Shown piece after piece: positions 1 through 13,000 of a stretch of DNA of 64,000 bases. The notes under the pieces were generated by a model. The model did no database searches. It worked only from the letters and a program-made list of their open reading frames with translations, and was not told the DNA's origin. Numbering within the stretch: the first letter of the stretch is position 1; every line of letters begins with the position of its first letter. Source of the DNA: Penelope pileata (Eukaryota > Chordata > Aves > Galliformes > Cracidae). The stretch lies in contig WBMW01005909.1 of NCBI GenBank assembly GCA_013396635.1, forward strand, positions 37,891 through 101,890. The letters are read 5' to 3'. The position numbers and the translations under genes are program-made.

Positions 1-3000
1 ACAAAAATAAGACTCGCCTGGAAATTTAAATGAAGAAAAGAACGATGTGTAAACGTACTAAAATTTGTGCTGTAATTAAAAAAAAATGTCCTGCTGACTT
101 GATCTCCTCTGAACTTTACTGCAGTGCTGCTGCCATAAGTTTTGGCCGAGCTCTGTATGGAAAGGGACAATCGTTCAGGAGGCTTCTGCACTGCCTTGCA
201 AACAGAAACCTCCTGGGGAGGAGAGCAGAGGGTTAACAGCCGTTTGGGTGCTTTGCATTACGGATGCGCTGCGTGTCCTTGTGGAGTTTGCCTGGAGCAG
301 CGCTGGCCCTGCCAGCAATCGTTCGCATCCAGTGTCAGGCTCCTGATTTATGGGTCTGCTTAAGTGAAGGCCATGCTCACTCCCAACACAGCCATTTGTT
401 TCAAATCTTTTTCATTTTTTAACCACCTCAGAAGGATGTCACTTTGAAAGAGCAAAATACAGCAAGTACAAAGCTTGCTACTGCTGACAGCTGTGTGTTT
501 TCTTTGTAAATGAGAACTGCTTTCTCACTGATCAGACCCAGAGAAGGACTTGATGTAGCAAGCAGCGGTGTAGATTCCAACAGGGATCATGCTTTTGTTT
601 CTCTAATTGTCTTTTCTACTTGGAGCGTTCCCTTTGTGTTTAGCTAAAAATACTGAACATTTTTGATTTCATTTGAGAAGCTGGCTGTGAGTTCATTGGT
701 TACATTCTAAAGCAAAAAGGGAGAGTTAATAGTAATAATATGGGTCGCTGTGTACATGTGCTTGTAGTGGCTGTACTGGCATCTAGATCTGACTTTGCCT
801 TTTAGCTATAGTCCAGGTTTCTGTGTGGGTTCTGTCAGGTCTAATACTGCCTGTGAGGATAGCTGAATTTATTGTGCTACTTGTACTTCTGTTCTCATTC
901 CTACCTGTGGTGACCTCTCTGTCCTCTAGGTCAGGTAGATGAATTCTTGAAGGTCTTTTATCCTTGTCTGCAGACTTAGAGAAATTTGAAAGTTTAAATA
1001 CTTCTTTTCTATTAAAAGCCAAAAAATGCTGGTCTGACTGTGGAAGGAAATGGAAGGTTTACAGATCACTTACGCCTAGGCAAGAGACTGATCTAATGGA
1101 AAAGTTTTGATTTCGCTAATCAGGCTAGCCTGAAGGTGAGCCTGATCATCATTTTGTTTCGGCAGCCTGGAAGATCTTGGCAGTAAGTAATTTGGGTCTT
1201 ATGTAAATAAACAATGTGTGGCCAGTACTGTCAATGTATGGCTGCTACGTCTATCCTGTGGATCTTTGCCTTCGATTAAATGCCATAGAGGACAAGCTGT
1301 TGTAAAGGGTGCTAAGAATTTACATCAGCTCTGAGCATCAGGTGCACGGCTTCTGAGTGCTGAGTCATAGAATGACTGAAATTGCTGCAAACTAACTACA
1401 AAATGTTTCTCATTTCTTGCAAATATTAAATATATTTTGAGGAGTTCAAGTTTGAACAGCAGATGTTTGACAGTCCAGAGAGGCTGAGGCTAGAGCTGAG
1501 CATTCACAGAGACAGCAGGGCTAAGGGTTATAGAAACAGGGCTTGGTAAGACTGGCTCTGCGTATATGCAACTGTGCTGTGCACAGTTCTTTCTGTTACT
1601 TATTACTTTCATGCTATCAAGAGTGGAGGCGTTCTGAATGCACATATGGTGACAGGCTGGGGGAGTTCTGCACGACTGTCTGGTTTAAAGCTGCTTTTTG
1701 ATTTACTCCGACAAGGGTTCACAAAGCAATGATCTCCTGAGGTTGTTGCCAAGTCCCTGCAACTCTGGAAGCAACAGGCTTGGTAGAGTTCCTTGAGTGT
1801 TCCTAGGTGATAGAAGATGCATAAAAACTGAAATCCCATGTACACAAGGACAAGACAGAGAACATGTGAGCATTGGGACCAAGTTTGGGACCATGTCTTA
1901 ATGCTTGTGTTTAACTCAAGGAGAATTTTCTTACAGGGGGGGTTTGGCCCCAGTAGGTGGTTTCCAGTGCTCTTGTGTGCCTTGTTCTTGGGAAGGACTG
2001 TTGGTACAGCAGTAGAAATCCATGCCCTGCTGATAATTTTGAAAAGATAGAAACAAATGCTTTTCAACAGATTGTAATTAAGGTGAGTGATAAAACAGGG
2101 AAAGAATTTAGACGTAAAATGAGTAACTTCTGATATTTTCTGCATTTAGATGTTTAGTACTCCTCATCCACAGAGTACTTTGCAAAAGGCAATACTGTTA
2201 ATAAGACAATAGGCTTAGAAGATATGCCAGCTTTGTGAGCAAATAGAATTGAACATGTACATCAGAAAGAACGTGGCTTTTTTGAATTTAGAGAGATCCA
2301 TACCCACGAGTAGAGTGATGCACAATACAGTCTGAATTAAGCTCGGGGCAAATGTCTGGCACTTCTGCAGTTCACAAGAGCACTTTGAAAATGAAGAATG
2401 TCAAGTGCTGAAAAATGCAGGAAAGGGACTGTGTTAATGTCTCAGAGCATTATGAAAGAATAAATAAGCAAACTAATTAGGCATTTGGAGGTTTTATCTA
2501 CAATTATCTTATGTCACTGTTTGTCATTTCAATGCAATCTGTTGAAGTTTTCAGTGGAATATATTAAATCAAATGTTAAGGTCTACGTTTAAAACATCAT
2601 GAAGTGAATTTGTGTTCTAATAATGGTAGCATTCTTTTACCAACTTCAAGCTGGTAGAGTGCTTGCTCGTCTGTCTTCTGCCATCTTAATCATCCTCTGT
2701 CGTCTTCAAAGACCATTGTTTCACAGTATACACATGCTGAAAAACCTGCATAATTTGACCCTCAGAAAGGTACCTTCTGTTTGGTTTTGTGTGTGGATTA
2801 AATTATTTCTAACATTCTAATTATTTCTAAGAGAAAATTCCAGTTGGTGAAACTAAAAATTGGAAAGTTTGAAAAGCAGAAACATATTGATAGGACTTGT
2901 CACGTATTGACGTTGCACAAAGTTAGAGTAATATTTTCCAGTTCTCTTCACTGGAAGGGGTCTCGTGCAAGTCTCACTCTGTAGGCTGTTGTTAGCCCAG

Positions 3001-3339
3001 AAGTTCAATAATGCAAGAGTTTGTTTAACAGCAAGCAAACTGCGTAGTTTTGAGCTTTCAGCAGTGTCCCTTGGACTTTGACCGTATCACTTGCATTACC
3101 AAACCTTCCTTCCAGTTGGGTTCTTTACGGCCACAGCTTTAATTTTTTCAGAAATCCTTGTTTATCTTTGGTACCTTGTCCAAGTATGAGGGGGGTCAAA
3201 CGCTTGGCTGTTTGCACACTTGTCAGTGCTCTGTCTGGTCTTTACCCGTTTGCTGCTTCTTTCTGACCTTGTTTTGTATCCAGCTTAGAATTTCCACATT
3301 TCTCTGCACTGTCTTTGCTGACCTTTTACCCTAGCTTTT
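1..3339. other. AT-rich non-coding DNA, no gene seen
   Basis: No recognisable exon, RNA gene or mobile element was found. The longest open frame (1609-2145, minus, 178 codons) has no recognisable domain, is cysteine/serine/leucine-rich in the way random vertebrate DNA is, and has no convincing splice context. Most likely intronic or intergenic. Confidence 0.6.
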
Positions 3340-3530
3340 GTATGCTGTGAAGTATTATAAGCCACCTTGAAGTCCAAATACATTAAGTCTGTTAGTCTGT
3401 TCCATCAGTTCTTATTGTGACTTTTTTCATGGAAGTTAATCAGATTTTTTCAGCATGACCTACTATCTCATGATTTCCCGGTGTATGTCTCCCTTTGCAT
3501 GTGTCTCTTTATCATTTCTGTCACATATTT
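3340..3530 (-). mobile_element. Old CR1-like LINE relic, reverse transcriptase fragment
   Basis: Read on the minus strand, 3389 down to 3342 translates as DLMYLDFKVAYNTSQH. This lines up with the reverse transcriptase motif A region of CR1 (D-V-I-Y-L-D-x-x-K-A-F-D-T-V-P-H, as in the younger copy at 27.3-29.1 kb). Upstream on the same strand (about 3461-3390) the reading resembles the preceding CR1 segment, K-S-C-L-T-N-L-x-A-F-Y-D, but carries two in-frame stops. Weaker similarity continues to about 3530. Motif A keeps its first aspartate, while the FDT part has decayed to YNT. Divergence from the younger CR1 copies is large, so this is an old, inactive insertion. The edges are approximate, and a related LINE clade (L3-like) is also possible. 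Confidence 0.6.
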
Positions 3531-4871
3531 CCCTGTTGCAATGACTGCATCCAACATACAAACTCAGTCTTTGCTTCCCTTCTGCTTTCTGTAGTGCTGC
3601 CAATGCTTTTTCCTGTTGTACTAATTTTTGTATTCACCGCTTCTCCATTTGTGTTCCATATTTCAGTCCAAGCTCAGCATATATGAAGTGAATTGGACAG
3701 GAATTTGTCCTGAACATCTTGGTGCCCCATTCCTTTCTAAAGGAGAAAGAATTCGATCTACTTGTATAACACGCGTCTGATCTATCAAGATATTTAACAT
3801 ATCCTGGCAGTCAGCAACCCTATGGAAACCAAAACCCTGCTAGTTAATCTAAACATAGACAATTTCCTAAGGAGATTTTAAGAATCTATTTTTTTCTGTG
3901 TTGGCATTTGGCTGCAAATCAGTTCTTTCATTTATCCGTTTGAAGTTCTGTTCTTGTCAATGGACCATAGGTATTGATGTGAGCAGTGCCGTAGCACCTG
4001 CAGATGTGGTCCTTACAAACTTGCCTTCCAGAGTGCTGTTTCATGGCCTGCTTTTCCTGTGCCTCTTGCTGCCACTTCAGGTGGTTTTCTGATTCTTCAA
4101 TTTGCCAAGCTTTGAAGTTGAAATACTGTTTCTTGCTTTTTCTTAGTCCCTGCCCTTAATATTGGAAATGTTCATCAAACCAGATAATTGCACAGTGGAG
4201 TTTTTTATTTTCCATGAGCAGAAAAATATTTTTCTTACTTCATAAACATTGCTGTGAAGGAAGCATCTTAATCATGTTTGTCTGAAAAGTGTAAAAGCAT
4301 ACCATGAACAAAGTATAAGTGTAGTGAAAGGAATGGGTTTTTTCTAGCAGTTCATTGCTGGTTTGATTTTTTAATAGTTATATTGACACTAATCATACTG
4401 CCGCTACGTAAACATTTTGACTGATGTTTGCATGTGACTCATTTAACATCCATAAGCAGACAGCATTTTCTTACATTTCAGTCTAATTTCCTAAATAATT
4501 TTAAGTCTGAAGTTTAAATTTGGGTTTGTGTTACTTAACTGTCTTAAGAAAGGCATCTTTATGAATTGTTTGCTCCCTCTTTAGGAAAGCAAGCTGCTTG
4601 TTTCATTGGTATTCACCTGCTTAGCTAACTGTAACTGTTTTGTAATCATCAGTCACCACTTACTTGCTAATATACTGGTGGAACAGAAGCACAGCGGAGA
4701 GTTGAGCACAGCTCAAACAAGCTTGCTTTTCTCAACTCAAGGGAGTATCTGCAGTACTGCTATTCCGTTACTGTCTTTGTCTTGCTGTGGTTGAGTACTT
4801 AGGAAATATTTTGGTTAAGCATTAAAAATGACTGAATGGGTTTGTTTTAACCTAGGAGTTCTTTTCACTCA
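3531..4871. other. AT-rich non-coding DNA, nothing recognised
   Basis: Pyrimidine-rich on the plus strand just after the CR1 relic, so decayed LINE sequence may continue here beyond recognition. No exon or RNA gene is apparent. Confidence 0.5.
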
Positions 4872-4920
4872 GGAAAACAAAGAAACAAACAAAAAATCAC
4901 AAAAAACCAACAAACCAAAA
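4872..4920. repeat. A-rich low-complexity tract, AAAC-like
   Basis: About 49 bp made almost only of A and C, dominated by degenerate CAAA/AAAC units. It is a simple low-complexity repeat with no associated element recognised. Confidence 0.8.
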
Positions 4921-7900
4921 TACCAGACAGCTGTGTAGGAAGCTTATTTCTCTGCAGCCATTATACCCAAACGCTCGCTGCATATCCTATGCTTATGTTG
5001 TTTTCTGTATGCTCTCTTAACTGGCATACCACGAATAAGAAATTATCTTAACGAAGGAGCTGTTGTAGTGACCGTTATGAAGGAAGTCTTCATCGTTTCT
5101 TCTGTTACCTGCACCACTGTTTCCTAAGTCAAAGTAATTGGGAATTGGAAAGTTGCTATTTTTGGCTACTGAGTGCTAAATGTAGATATGACTTGACAGC
5201 ACTTGCCTATTCCTTTCTACCATCAGTCATGATGCTCTGTTGCTCATTTATAAAGGCTTGGTTTCTAAGAGGACTCATTTAACAAAATTATTCATCCTGC
5301 ACTGTTAGAGCTTCTTTGCAGTATATTTGTCAACAATTGCTGTTGAGTGGGGAGATTGCAGTGAGATGAGAAATGTAGAATATGAATCAAAAATCAGAGA
5401 ATATTTCCACAGCCATGGCATCTGGCACAAGTCGTACATGTTTAGCAGTGTCATCCCTTCCAATGGAGATTAATGTGGCTTTGGGGAACGGCAAATAAAT
5501 GGTGAGTGTGGAAATCCTGTTATCTTGCCTGGGCAACGATAACATCTTGCTGGAAATCTGTAAGTGATAAGATTTGGCCCACTGTCATAAATAAGGCTTA
5601 GTATATCATTTGTTCTGGGTAGTTGGCAAACCCTTGTAAACTAAAAGCAAATAATGACAATTTACTCTGAGAGTTCAAGTTGTCTTTTGAGTATTCCTAT
5701 TTTTGGCCTACTATATTTTCAATTTGTTCTATTTTAAAATTTTTCTAGCAAGATCTTTGCATGCTGCTTATATGGTCTCACATACGGTCTCATGGACTTT
5801 GTCGGGTTTTTTTTCGTGCTTAACATGTTAGGCTGGCCAGACACTTTTCTAGCTTTTTTGAATTAATCTGGTTTAGAATACATTTTTCCTCCTAAATAAA
5901 GCCCCCAGAGGAATGAAGACTGTTGGACAATTCCATTCAAAAGAGTTCAATTTATTTAGCTTCTTCCAACACAAGGTAATTTAAAAATGAAACAAACACT
6001 AAAAAATAAATGATAACCCCAATGACTCTTCTTAAAACTTAACCATCTTTTTTCTGTCTGATCGGTGAAGCCTGCTGATAGAGATGTATCTGCTTGTTCC
6101 TTTTTTCTGCACCAGTGAAGTATTTCATCGGGGGGACAGAGTTAGAGAGGAAAAAAACCTAATGTTTCTGCACCGCAGATAAGGGGAAAGCAGAGAGAAA
6201 TGATGGAAATATTTGAAGCACAGTAGTCTAGAATGTACTACTGTGTATGGAAACAGTTCAGACTTCCAAGACAGTGGAAGAAATGCAGACTGTGGATTGC
6301 AGCTATAAATTTAGAAGGATAAGTTGAGTTGTTTGTTTGTTATCCTCTCAGTACAGGACAAGCAGCATTACAAGAAAAGCCCAATTGAAGTTGACAGATC
6401 AGAGGAGGTCATGGGAAATGGTTTAGAGGAGGTTCCTTTGGCCACAGATTCTGTAGGAATATGTGCTGAACTGGGGAGCTAACTGCAGAAGATTTTGCCT
6501 CAAAAACATGTCTAATTTCATTTTTAAAACCCTTCTAGGGGAGGTGAAACTGTCTTGTATCTGTATATTATTTAACCCCAGGAGGGTTTCATAATGCACA
6601 TCGAAGTAGATGAGTTGTGACAGACGCTTCCTGAAGTCTGCAGCAGGGGTTCACACACAGTGACCACCGCAGAGGGCTTCGTGGATTGCTTTTCAGGTGT
6701 CTGGTGTCAGTGGTAAGATTGCATCATTCTGCAAACTTCTTGCACATTATGGGAAAAAAACAAAAACAAAAAATACCACGAAAAGCTGCCGTGCTTCTTT
6801 TTCATTGATTGTTAAAATAACTGGTTTGTAATGTAACATCGAGTCATCGTTCCACTTAAGTCTGCATTAGAAACTATTTCCTGCACAGGCAATGCTTCTG
6901 AAGGATGTTAAAGGTGGTCTGTCCTTGCATCATTTTGAGCTCTCCCTCTTGTAATAGCTAACAGCACATATTCTGCAGTGTTTGTGGTAGTTTCTTCTTC
7001 ACTCCTTGTATTTTTTTCTCCATCTGATTTTCTGCTTTTGCTTTTTCTCCCCACCCTTCAGTGCCAACTTTTAGCCTCTCGTGTGTCAAGTCTTTTCAAA
7101 GAAGTCACTTTCTATAGGTAAGAAACAGCTGCCTGCGATGTCTTCCAGACCTTTGTTCAGCTCAGGTCAGCAGGGCGGTTTGTCTGTCTGCTACGTTTTA
7201 GTGAGCTTTTAGGGTCGGGTTTCACAGAAAAGTCACTGGAGTGTGCCCAGGCTGTTGACAAAGGGTACTTGAAGGGCACAGTAACTGGTGGCAGGTTGAT
7301 CAATGTATCATTTTCTTCTAGAATCTAAAGAAAAATTAGTACGTAAGCCTGGAATTATCCCATCAAAGAGGGCTTCAGTTCCACAGCTGGCACCTTCCAG
7401 ATCGGTGACAAGCTTTTTTCGGCTCTTGCAGAGCTCACACGGTATTAGTTTCATGTGATGAGGCCCATTTAATATGCAGTGGAGAAACAGAACTACAAAG
7501 AATATAAGATAAGGTGGGAATGTTGAATATTCATTTTTCATGGTTGGAGGGTACTTTTCCTGTGATTTGGTTATTCAGATGAGCTTTGAATTGTGACTCC
7601 TATTTAGACAGCAAAGACTTAAAGGAACATAACAAACCGTACAATTTCTGTGAACTTTCCACAGGAAAAACAACTTTTTAAGCCTCTGTGAGAACCAGCA
7701 TTTAGCAAAGGTTCCTAAGAACATTTGTTTACTGATTGTTCTTTTTTTTATTGAATCCTACTAGATGTTATACTGTGGGCTTTTCTTTTTATAATTACAC
7801 ATGGGGAAAGTTTGATTAAAGTAAAGTAACCAGCTTCACTGTGTTAGAGTATCAGCATGTAAGTTAGTATTTCCTCTCTTCTGGTTGGCACACCACAAAC

Positions 7901-9974
7901 AATGATGTAGATGCTTTTGTTTGTCACAGCTCTTCAATGTATTTAAATTCTGAAATGATGCATCTTAGTGCATCTTTACATTTTTATTTGGATTCAAATC
8001 TGTCTTCCTCATCATTCCAATTATCTGCTTAAATATTTTCAGGCCCGAGCTGTAGATTTCCTGGGGATTTCCATACTTCACCACCTGTCGTAGTGAGAAG
8101 TCTTCATACTTAATTTCCACTTACCAAATTATCTGTCTTCCCATTGATTATTTCTCTGAGTGGAAATGTGCTGCCTGTCACGAGTGATGCTGTTTCATGT
8201 AAGGAAAAATAGCCACAAGAATCTTAAAGTCTTTGGAGGTATGTTTCCAAGGTTACTTCAACATTTAGTTAAATATTCTTACTATTTCTACAAATAGGAC
8301 TCAAAAAATTGAGACGCAATATTTGCTGAAATACTGGCCTTGATTCAAACTGTGGTTTTGATTTTAAAATGTTTCAGAGGATAATTTGTATCTCTTTTCA
8401 ATAAATCTGTTTTCATTTTCGTTGTGTAGTAGCTGGGTAATACCCATGGCACAGAGCTGGTGCATTCTCTGTGCTAATGGTGATAAAGGTTCGATTTGTG
8501 CCACTTGTAACTTGATCTTATTTTAATAAAATGAGAAATTCTCTGAAAATTACAGTAAATGGGTAGTTCTCTATGCATTGGGTAACAAAAGGGCCTGCTG
8601 TCTTATATAGAAAGGGCTTTTCATGACTGTTTTCACATCCGTCTATGCTTTTCCTTCCTAGATTACTTGCTATCTGCTCTGTTTCCATTGCTCAGTGTGC
8701 TGTGACAGAATCCTTTTCCCTGGTTCTGCATGAGACTGATTACTCTGCGTGTTCCAGGGACTGCTTGTGTCTCCAGGCATAGATTCTGCCCTGCATTTTC
8801 TCATGCTGCTGCTTTTGGCACTGCGGTGCAGCAGTGAGTAATAGCATGGGGCAGGGCTTGGCATGTCATGCGTACAGCTGTATGTCACAACAAATGGCTT
8901 GACAAAAGCCTCTGATGTGATCCACAAGGCAGGATTTTTACTCTGTGAAATATCTTCCCAGTAAGGAAATCTGGCCATCATGTCTGGGCTGAAATACAAA
9001 ACATAAGGCTACCAGTTGCTGTCATATCTCGTATGAAGTCAGTGGGAAGTGCAGTAGAGCTTCTTTCTCTCTTTAATGATGGACTTTTTTTCCCTAATGC
9101 TATTATTTATAGTTATTATTTACAGTGATATAACAGTAAGAAAATAAGATACTTTGGGAAAAAAATAGAGGGAAAAGCTTTAAAAATGTTGTTGTTGTTG
9201 GGTTTGTAAAAGCTGATGTGGGAGTTGCTTTATATATGTTTTGACATTCTGGTTTTGTTATCTAGGACTCTTAGTATGCCCTAGTCTCTGAAATAGGCTC
9301 AGTGATTCCATGTAAGGAAGCATATGCACACCCAGAAAGCAAGAGCACAGCAGAGAACTTGGTGCAATTGCATGGAAATGGGTTAGTTCTGGGGCTTGGC
9401 ATCTTGATCTTTTCTGGCTTTCCTATTGAAAAATTGTAGTTGGGATGACAGTCTAACATAGTCCTGGTGCTAGGTGCCCTCCTTGCTAATCACATCCTGA
9501 TTTTGAATGTCTTCCTTAATTCTGCCTTCAGAAGAGGAGTTCTTCTGAAAGGTACTAACTGTTGAAATTTGAGACTCTTAAGACACGTTTTTAACCTGTT
9601 TTGCCACGAGTGTGATGACTTTAAAGCTTCTTTGCATGGAAAGAGCGCCTGCCTGTTTTGCTGTTCCTTAGACGAGGTTTGCAGTGGTCAGACAAGATGG
9701 TCTGGAAATTGTGATCTGTCTTTGCTGCCTGTGCATTCATTTTAATATGCTTAAGTCTAGAAGGGAAATGAGTGAGGCAGGGCTGGGACAAAATACAGAG
9801 TTCATTGTTGGCAGGGAATTAACAGGAACACAAGGCCACTATCTTTGAAAACAGCATGCATGGCACCATGTATTTTGGGTGTGTAATTTGCTTATTTGTC
9901 CACTGTGAAATGTCTTCTGAATCTCTACAACTGAATCAAGTGAAACAGAAAATAAACAAAATCTCTCTTTTGCT
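4921..9974. other. AT-rich non-coding DNA with minor simple repeats
   Basis: No gene or identifiable mobile element. It holds a short A-rich tract (about 6751-6773) and four GTT triplets (9188-9200). Open frames at 7308-7541 and 8670-8999 (minus) show no recognisable domain. Confidence 0.55.
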
Positions 9975-10016
9975 GTTTTTTGTTTGTTTGTTTGTTTGTT
10001 TTGTTTTTGCTTGCTT
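9975..10016. repeat. (TTTG)n simple repeat
   Basis: A tetranucleotide microsatellite with about five tandem TTTG/GTTT units flanked by degenerate T-rich units, followed by TTGC repeats. Such loci are often length-polymorphic. Confidence 0.85.
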
Positions 10017-13000
10017 GTAGGCTCAGCTGGACTCCTCTAAAGTAAGAGTACATTTAAGAGTAAAAAGCTTCTGTTTTCTTTCAGAACCCCTCCCAATCAC
10101 ATATATTTCTTTCTCATGAAAGAGTTTTTTTTGCCACCTGATTAGGTTTGAAGTTTCTCTGAAGATAGCTTGGGAAGAGACAGAACACTATAAATTGTTG
10201 CTAAAAATACAATTTTTCTGCAACTGTCACAACAACATTTGGGCTAATTGATTCTCAGTAGAATAATGACATCCAGTATGTACTGAGAAATATTCATGAA
10301 GGAATCTGTGAAAACCTAGATCTGCCTTACTCCCTCAATATCTCAGGAAAATTCATTAGAGTCCTCTACTTAAGAAGAATTAAAAATAAGCCATGATTTG
10401 AGATTCTTTTCAGTCTGATTTGAGGACAGTTGGAGTTCCTTTAAGTGTCATTGAGTTTAGGTTTGACTGAACTCCAGTTCCAACAGGGATTTTTTCTGCA
10501 TATGCTCTGGGAGAAGGCCAGAGGAGCTTCGAGAATGGAGATGAAAGGGAGACTCGCAGTAGAAGGGGAGAGGAGCAAGCAGAAGGCTGTGGGATATGGG
10601 AGTATGATGGCTGCGTGTGACGTGATCCATGCAGGAGATAGGATGACTGAGCCAACTGGTAGGTTAGCTTCCAAAAAGTGGACTTAAAACACAGGTAAGT
10701 GTCACGCTATGATGTGTATGCAGACATACATAGTCTCAGTAAACTGAGCGTCATTTGGTAGCTGTGATAAGCCAGCTTTGGAAGAAGTCACCTACTAGAG
10801 GAAGCCAAAACGTAAGGAACTTGCTAGGAGGTTTCAGTTTGTAGCTCGAAAGAACACAGAGCCAGCGGTGTGTTGTGTCTGCTGCCGCAGCCAGGCGTCT
10901 GCCCTGCAGAAAGGGAGCCGCATGGGAGGAAGCAGGGAAGCTTTCTAGCGTCACAGGTAGCGAGGGGCTGGAAAGGATGGTCTGTGGAGTTTAACCCCTG
11001 CTGTTCTTTATAACGTGGTAGGCAAACCTGTGTTAAGTATGTCATAACAATAGTTTATTCTGCCCGGATGCACAAAAATGAACTTTGCATTCTTTAAAGT
11101 AGTGTTTCAACGCTGTTAAATCAGGAGATAGGCGAAGTCTGTATTGCCTGCATTCATTTAGGAAGGCTAGGATGATGTGAGAAATGCTTCCGAGGGTTTT
11201 GTTTGCAGGAAAATAACTGCAGAATCCTGAAAACCATTCCAATGACTCTACAAAGGAATGTGCAAGGGAGCCTGTGTCTTGTGTTACCAATGCTACAGTT
11301 ATGGGGTTGCCCACGTGTATCTGATTAGAGAAGCCATCTTTCGAGAGGGCATCTTATCAAAAGAAATAGATTGCAGGGATTTCTTTTGTTATGTTGCGAA
11401 TAGAATTGGCGGTGTGTAGTCTGCTACACTGCTTCCAGTGAGGGGAAGAATTGTTACAGTTAAAAAACAAAGACCATGGCCACAAGTTACTGTGACAAAA
11501 CATTGCGAGCACTCTGGCATAGAAATAACATCTGGACACAATACTAAAATGGTCAGCGAACTTCTAGCCACTTGGACCTGTCAATGAGAGTGAGAAACAG
11601 GACTCTTACCAAGCTAAAGAAGAAAATACTTTCTTGTTGTTTCCCCTGTGGGATACATGCAAATGTTAAATCTCCACTTTGAAAGCCCAATTCTCTGTAA
11701 TATTGGAGTAGGGCACCTTGATGGTCATGTTGCTGCTCAGGATCCACAAGGCTGGCTCAAGGATGCTGCCTGCCTCGAGATGCCTGGCTTGCATGTCCTG
11801 GCTGCTGGCAGCATCTGCCTCCGGGCAGCAGAGCGTGGCCGCGCTTCTCAGTATTCAGCAGGTTAACCCAAGCGGTGCTTTATGCAGTATTTGGGTGTTT
11901 GCTGACTCTGTTTTGGACAGCAGTTTTCTCATTGGATTCTTTGTAGAGTTCAGCAGTGTTGTGGACTCCGATGTTGGACAAGTTATTGCGAAGCTGCTTG
12001 TTGCCATGCGCTGGCATTCGGTGTTCCTATCTGTTGTCTCTTCATGCACTCGGGCATTCTGGAGCACATGATGAATACTTTACAGATGTGAACAGAGGAG
12101 GTGTTAATGCACATAAATCATGAACCCAATCTCCATTTGTCGACTGCCTTGTCTGCCAAGCCAGTCTCATCATCTTATGCTGTGTGTCCCAATCCTGCTT
12201 CTTCTATGTAAGTATGAGGGATGTGAACAGGAATCAGAGCTGAGCACGTGGGTGCTGTGAGCCAGTGTACCCGAAGCTGGGGGACAAGGCCTGATAGCCG
12301 TCCCACAGCAGACCCATCCACGTACTTGCTGTTTGTATTCTGTGTATGTGGTGGGAGCAGGGAGGCAAACGCTGTTGCCTAAGACTGATTTGTTGCTGTT
12401 GAGACTCATTTATCACAGCTTTCTACAAGAAAGTCTCTTGCAGGTGCGTGCAGGTCATTGTGGGAGGGATTGTAAGTATGCAGCCGGTTGCCAGAGGAAA
12501 GGAAAACATGGCCATAAGTCTTTCTGGTGGCAGGAATCTGCATCCAGCACCGTGGCTAGCATTTTTCAGGACTGTAAGACAAAAGCTAAAGCTGTGTTTA
12601 GCTCAGCATCATATCTCCAGCAGAGGCCAACAGCAAAGCCTTCACTCTTTTGCAGATTGTGAATAGTTTGAACAACACAAACGCTCATTCAAATCCTTTA
12701 GAACTCATTAGTGACTGGATAGTTTGTGGAAGAGGTTTAAAATATGAGAGCTTGCTAAAATGTGTTTTGAAAACGTTGTTGACTGGATTTCTATTCTCTG
12801 CATGCTTTTGGGCTTTCTGAAACAGCTGTGTTAATTTGGGGAGCCTTTTAATTTTTCCTTTAGAATGAATTCTACATTTTCCTTCTCCAGTCTATGCAGA
12901 AACCTGAACAGCTCTGGCAGAGATGGGAAGAGTGGTGAGCAAAACCGTGATTTTCTTATAACATATGGGAGTGCTGAGCGGTTGAATTTGGTAAGATCCT

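Noticed and set aside
1364..1376. CATAGAATG resembling a CR1 octamer tail
   Set aside because: A single octamer-like match without the neighbouring GGTCC/TTGGAAGG sequence. Expected by chance.
1609..2145. A 178-codon minus-strand frame
   Set aside because: No recognisable domain and biased toward S, C, L and H without a codon pattern. No plausible splice context; probably chance.
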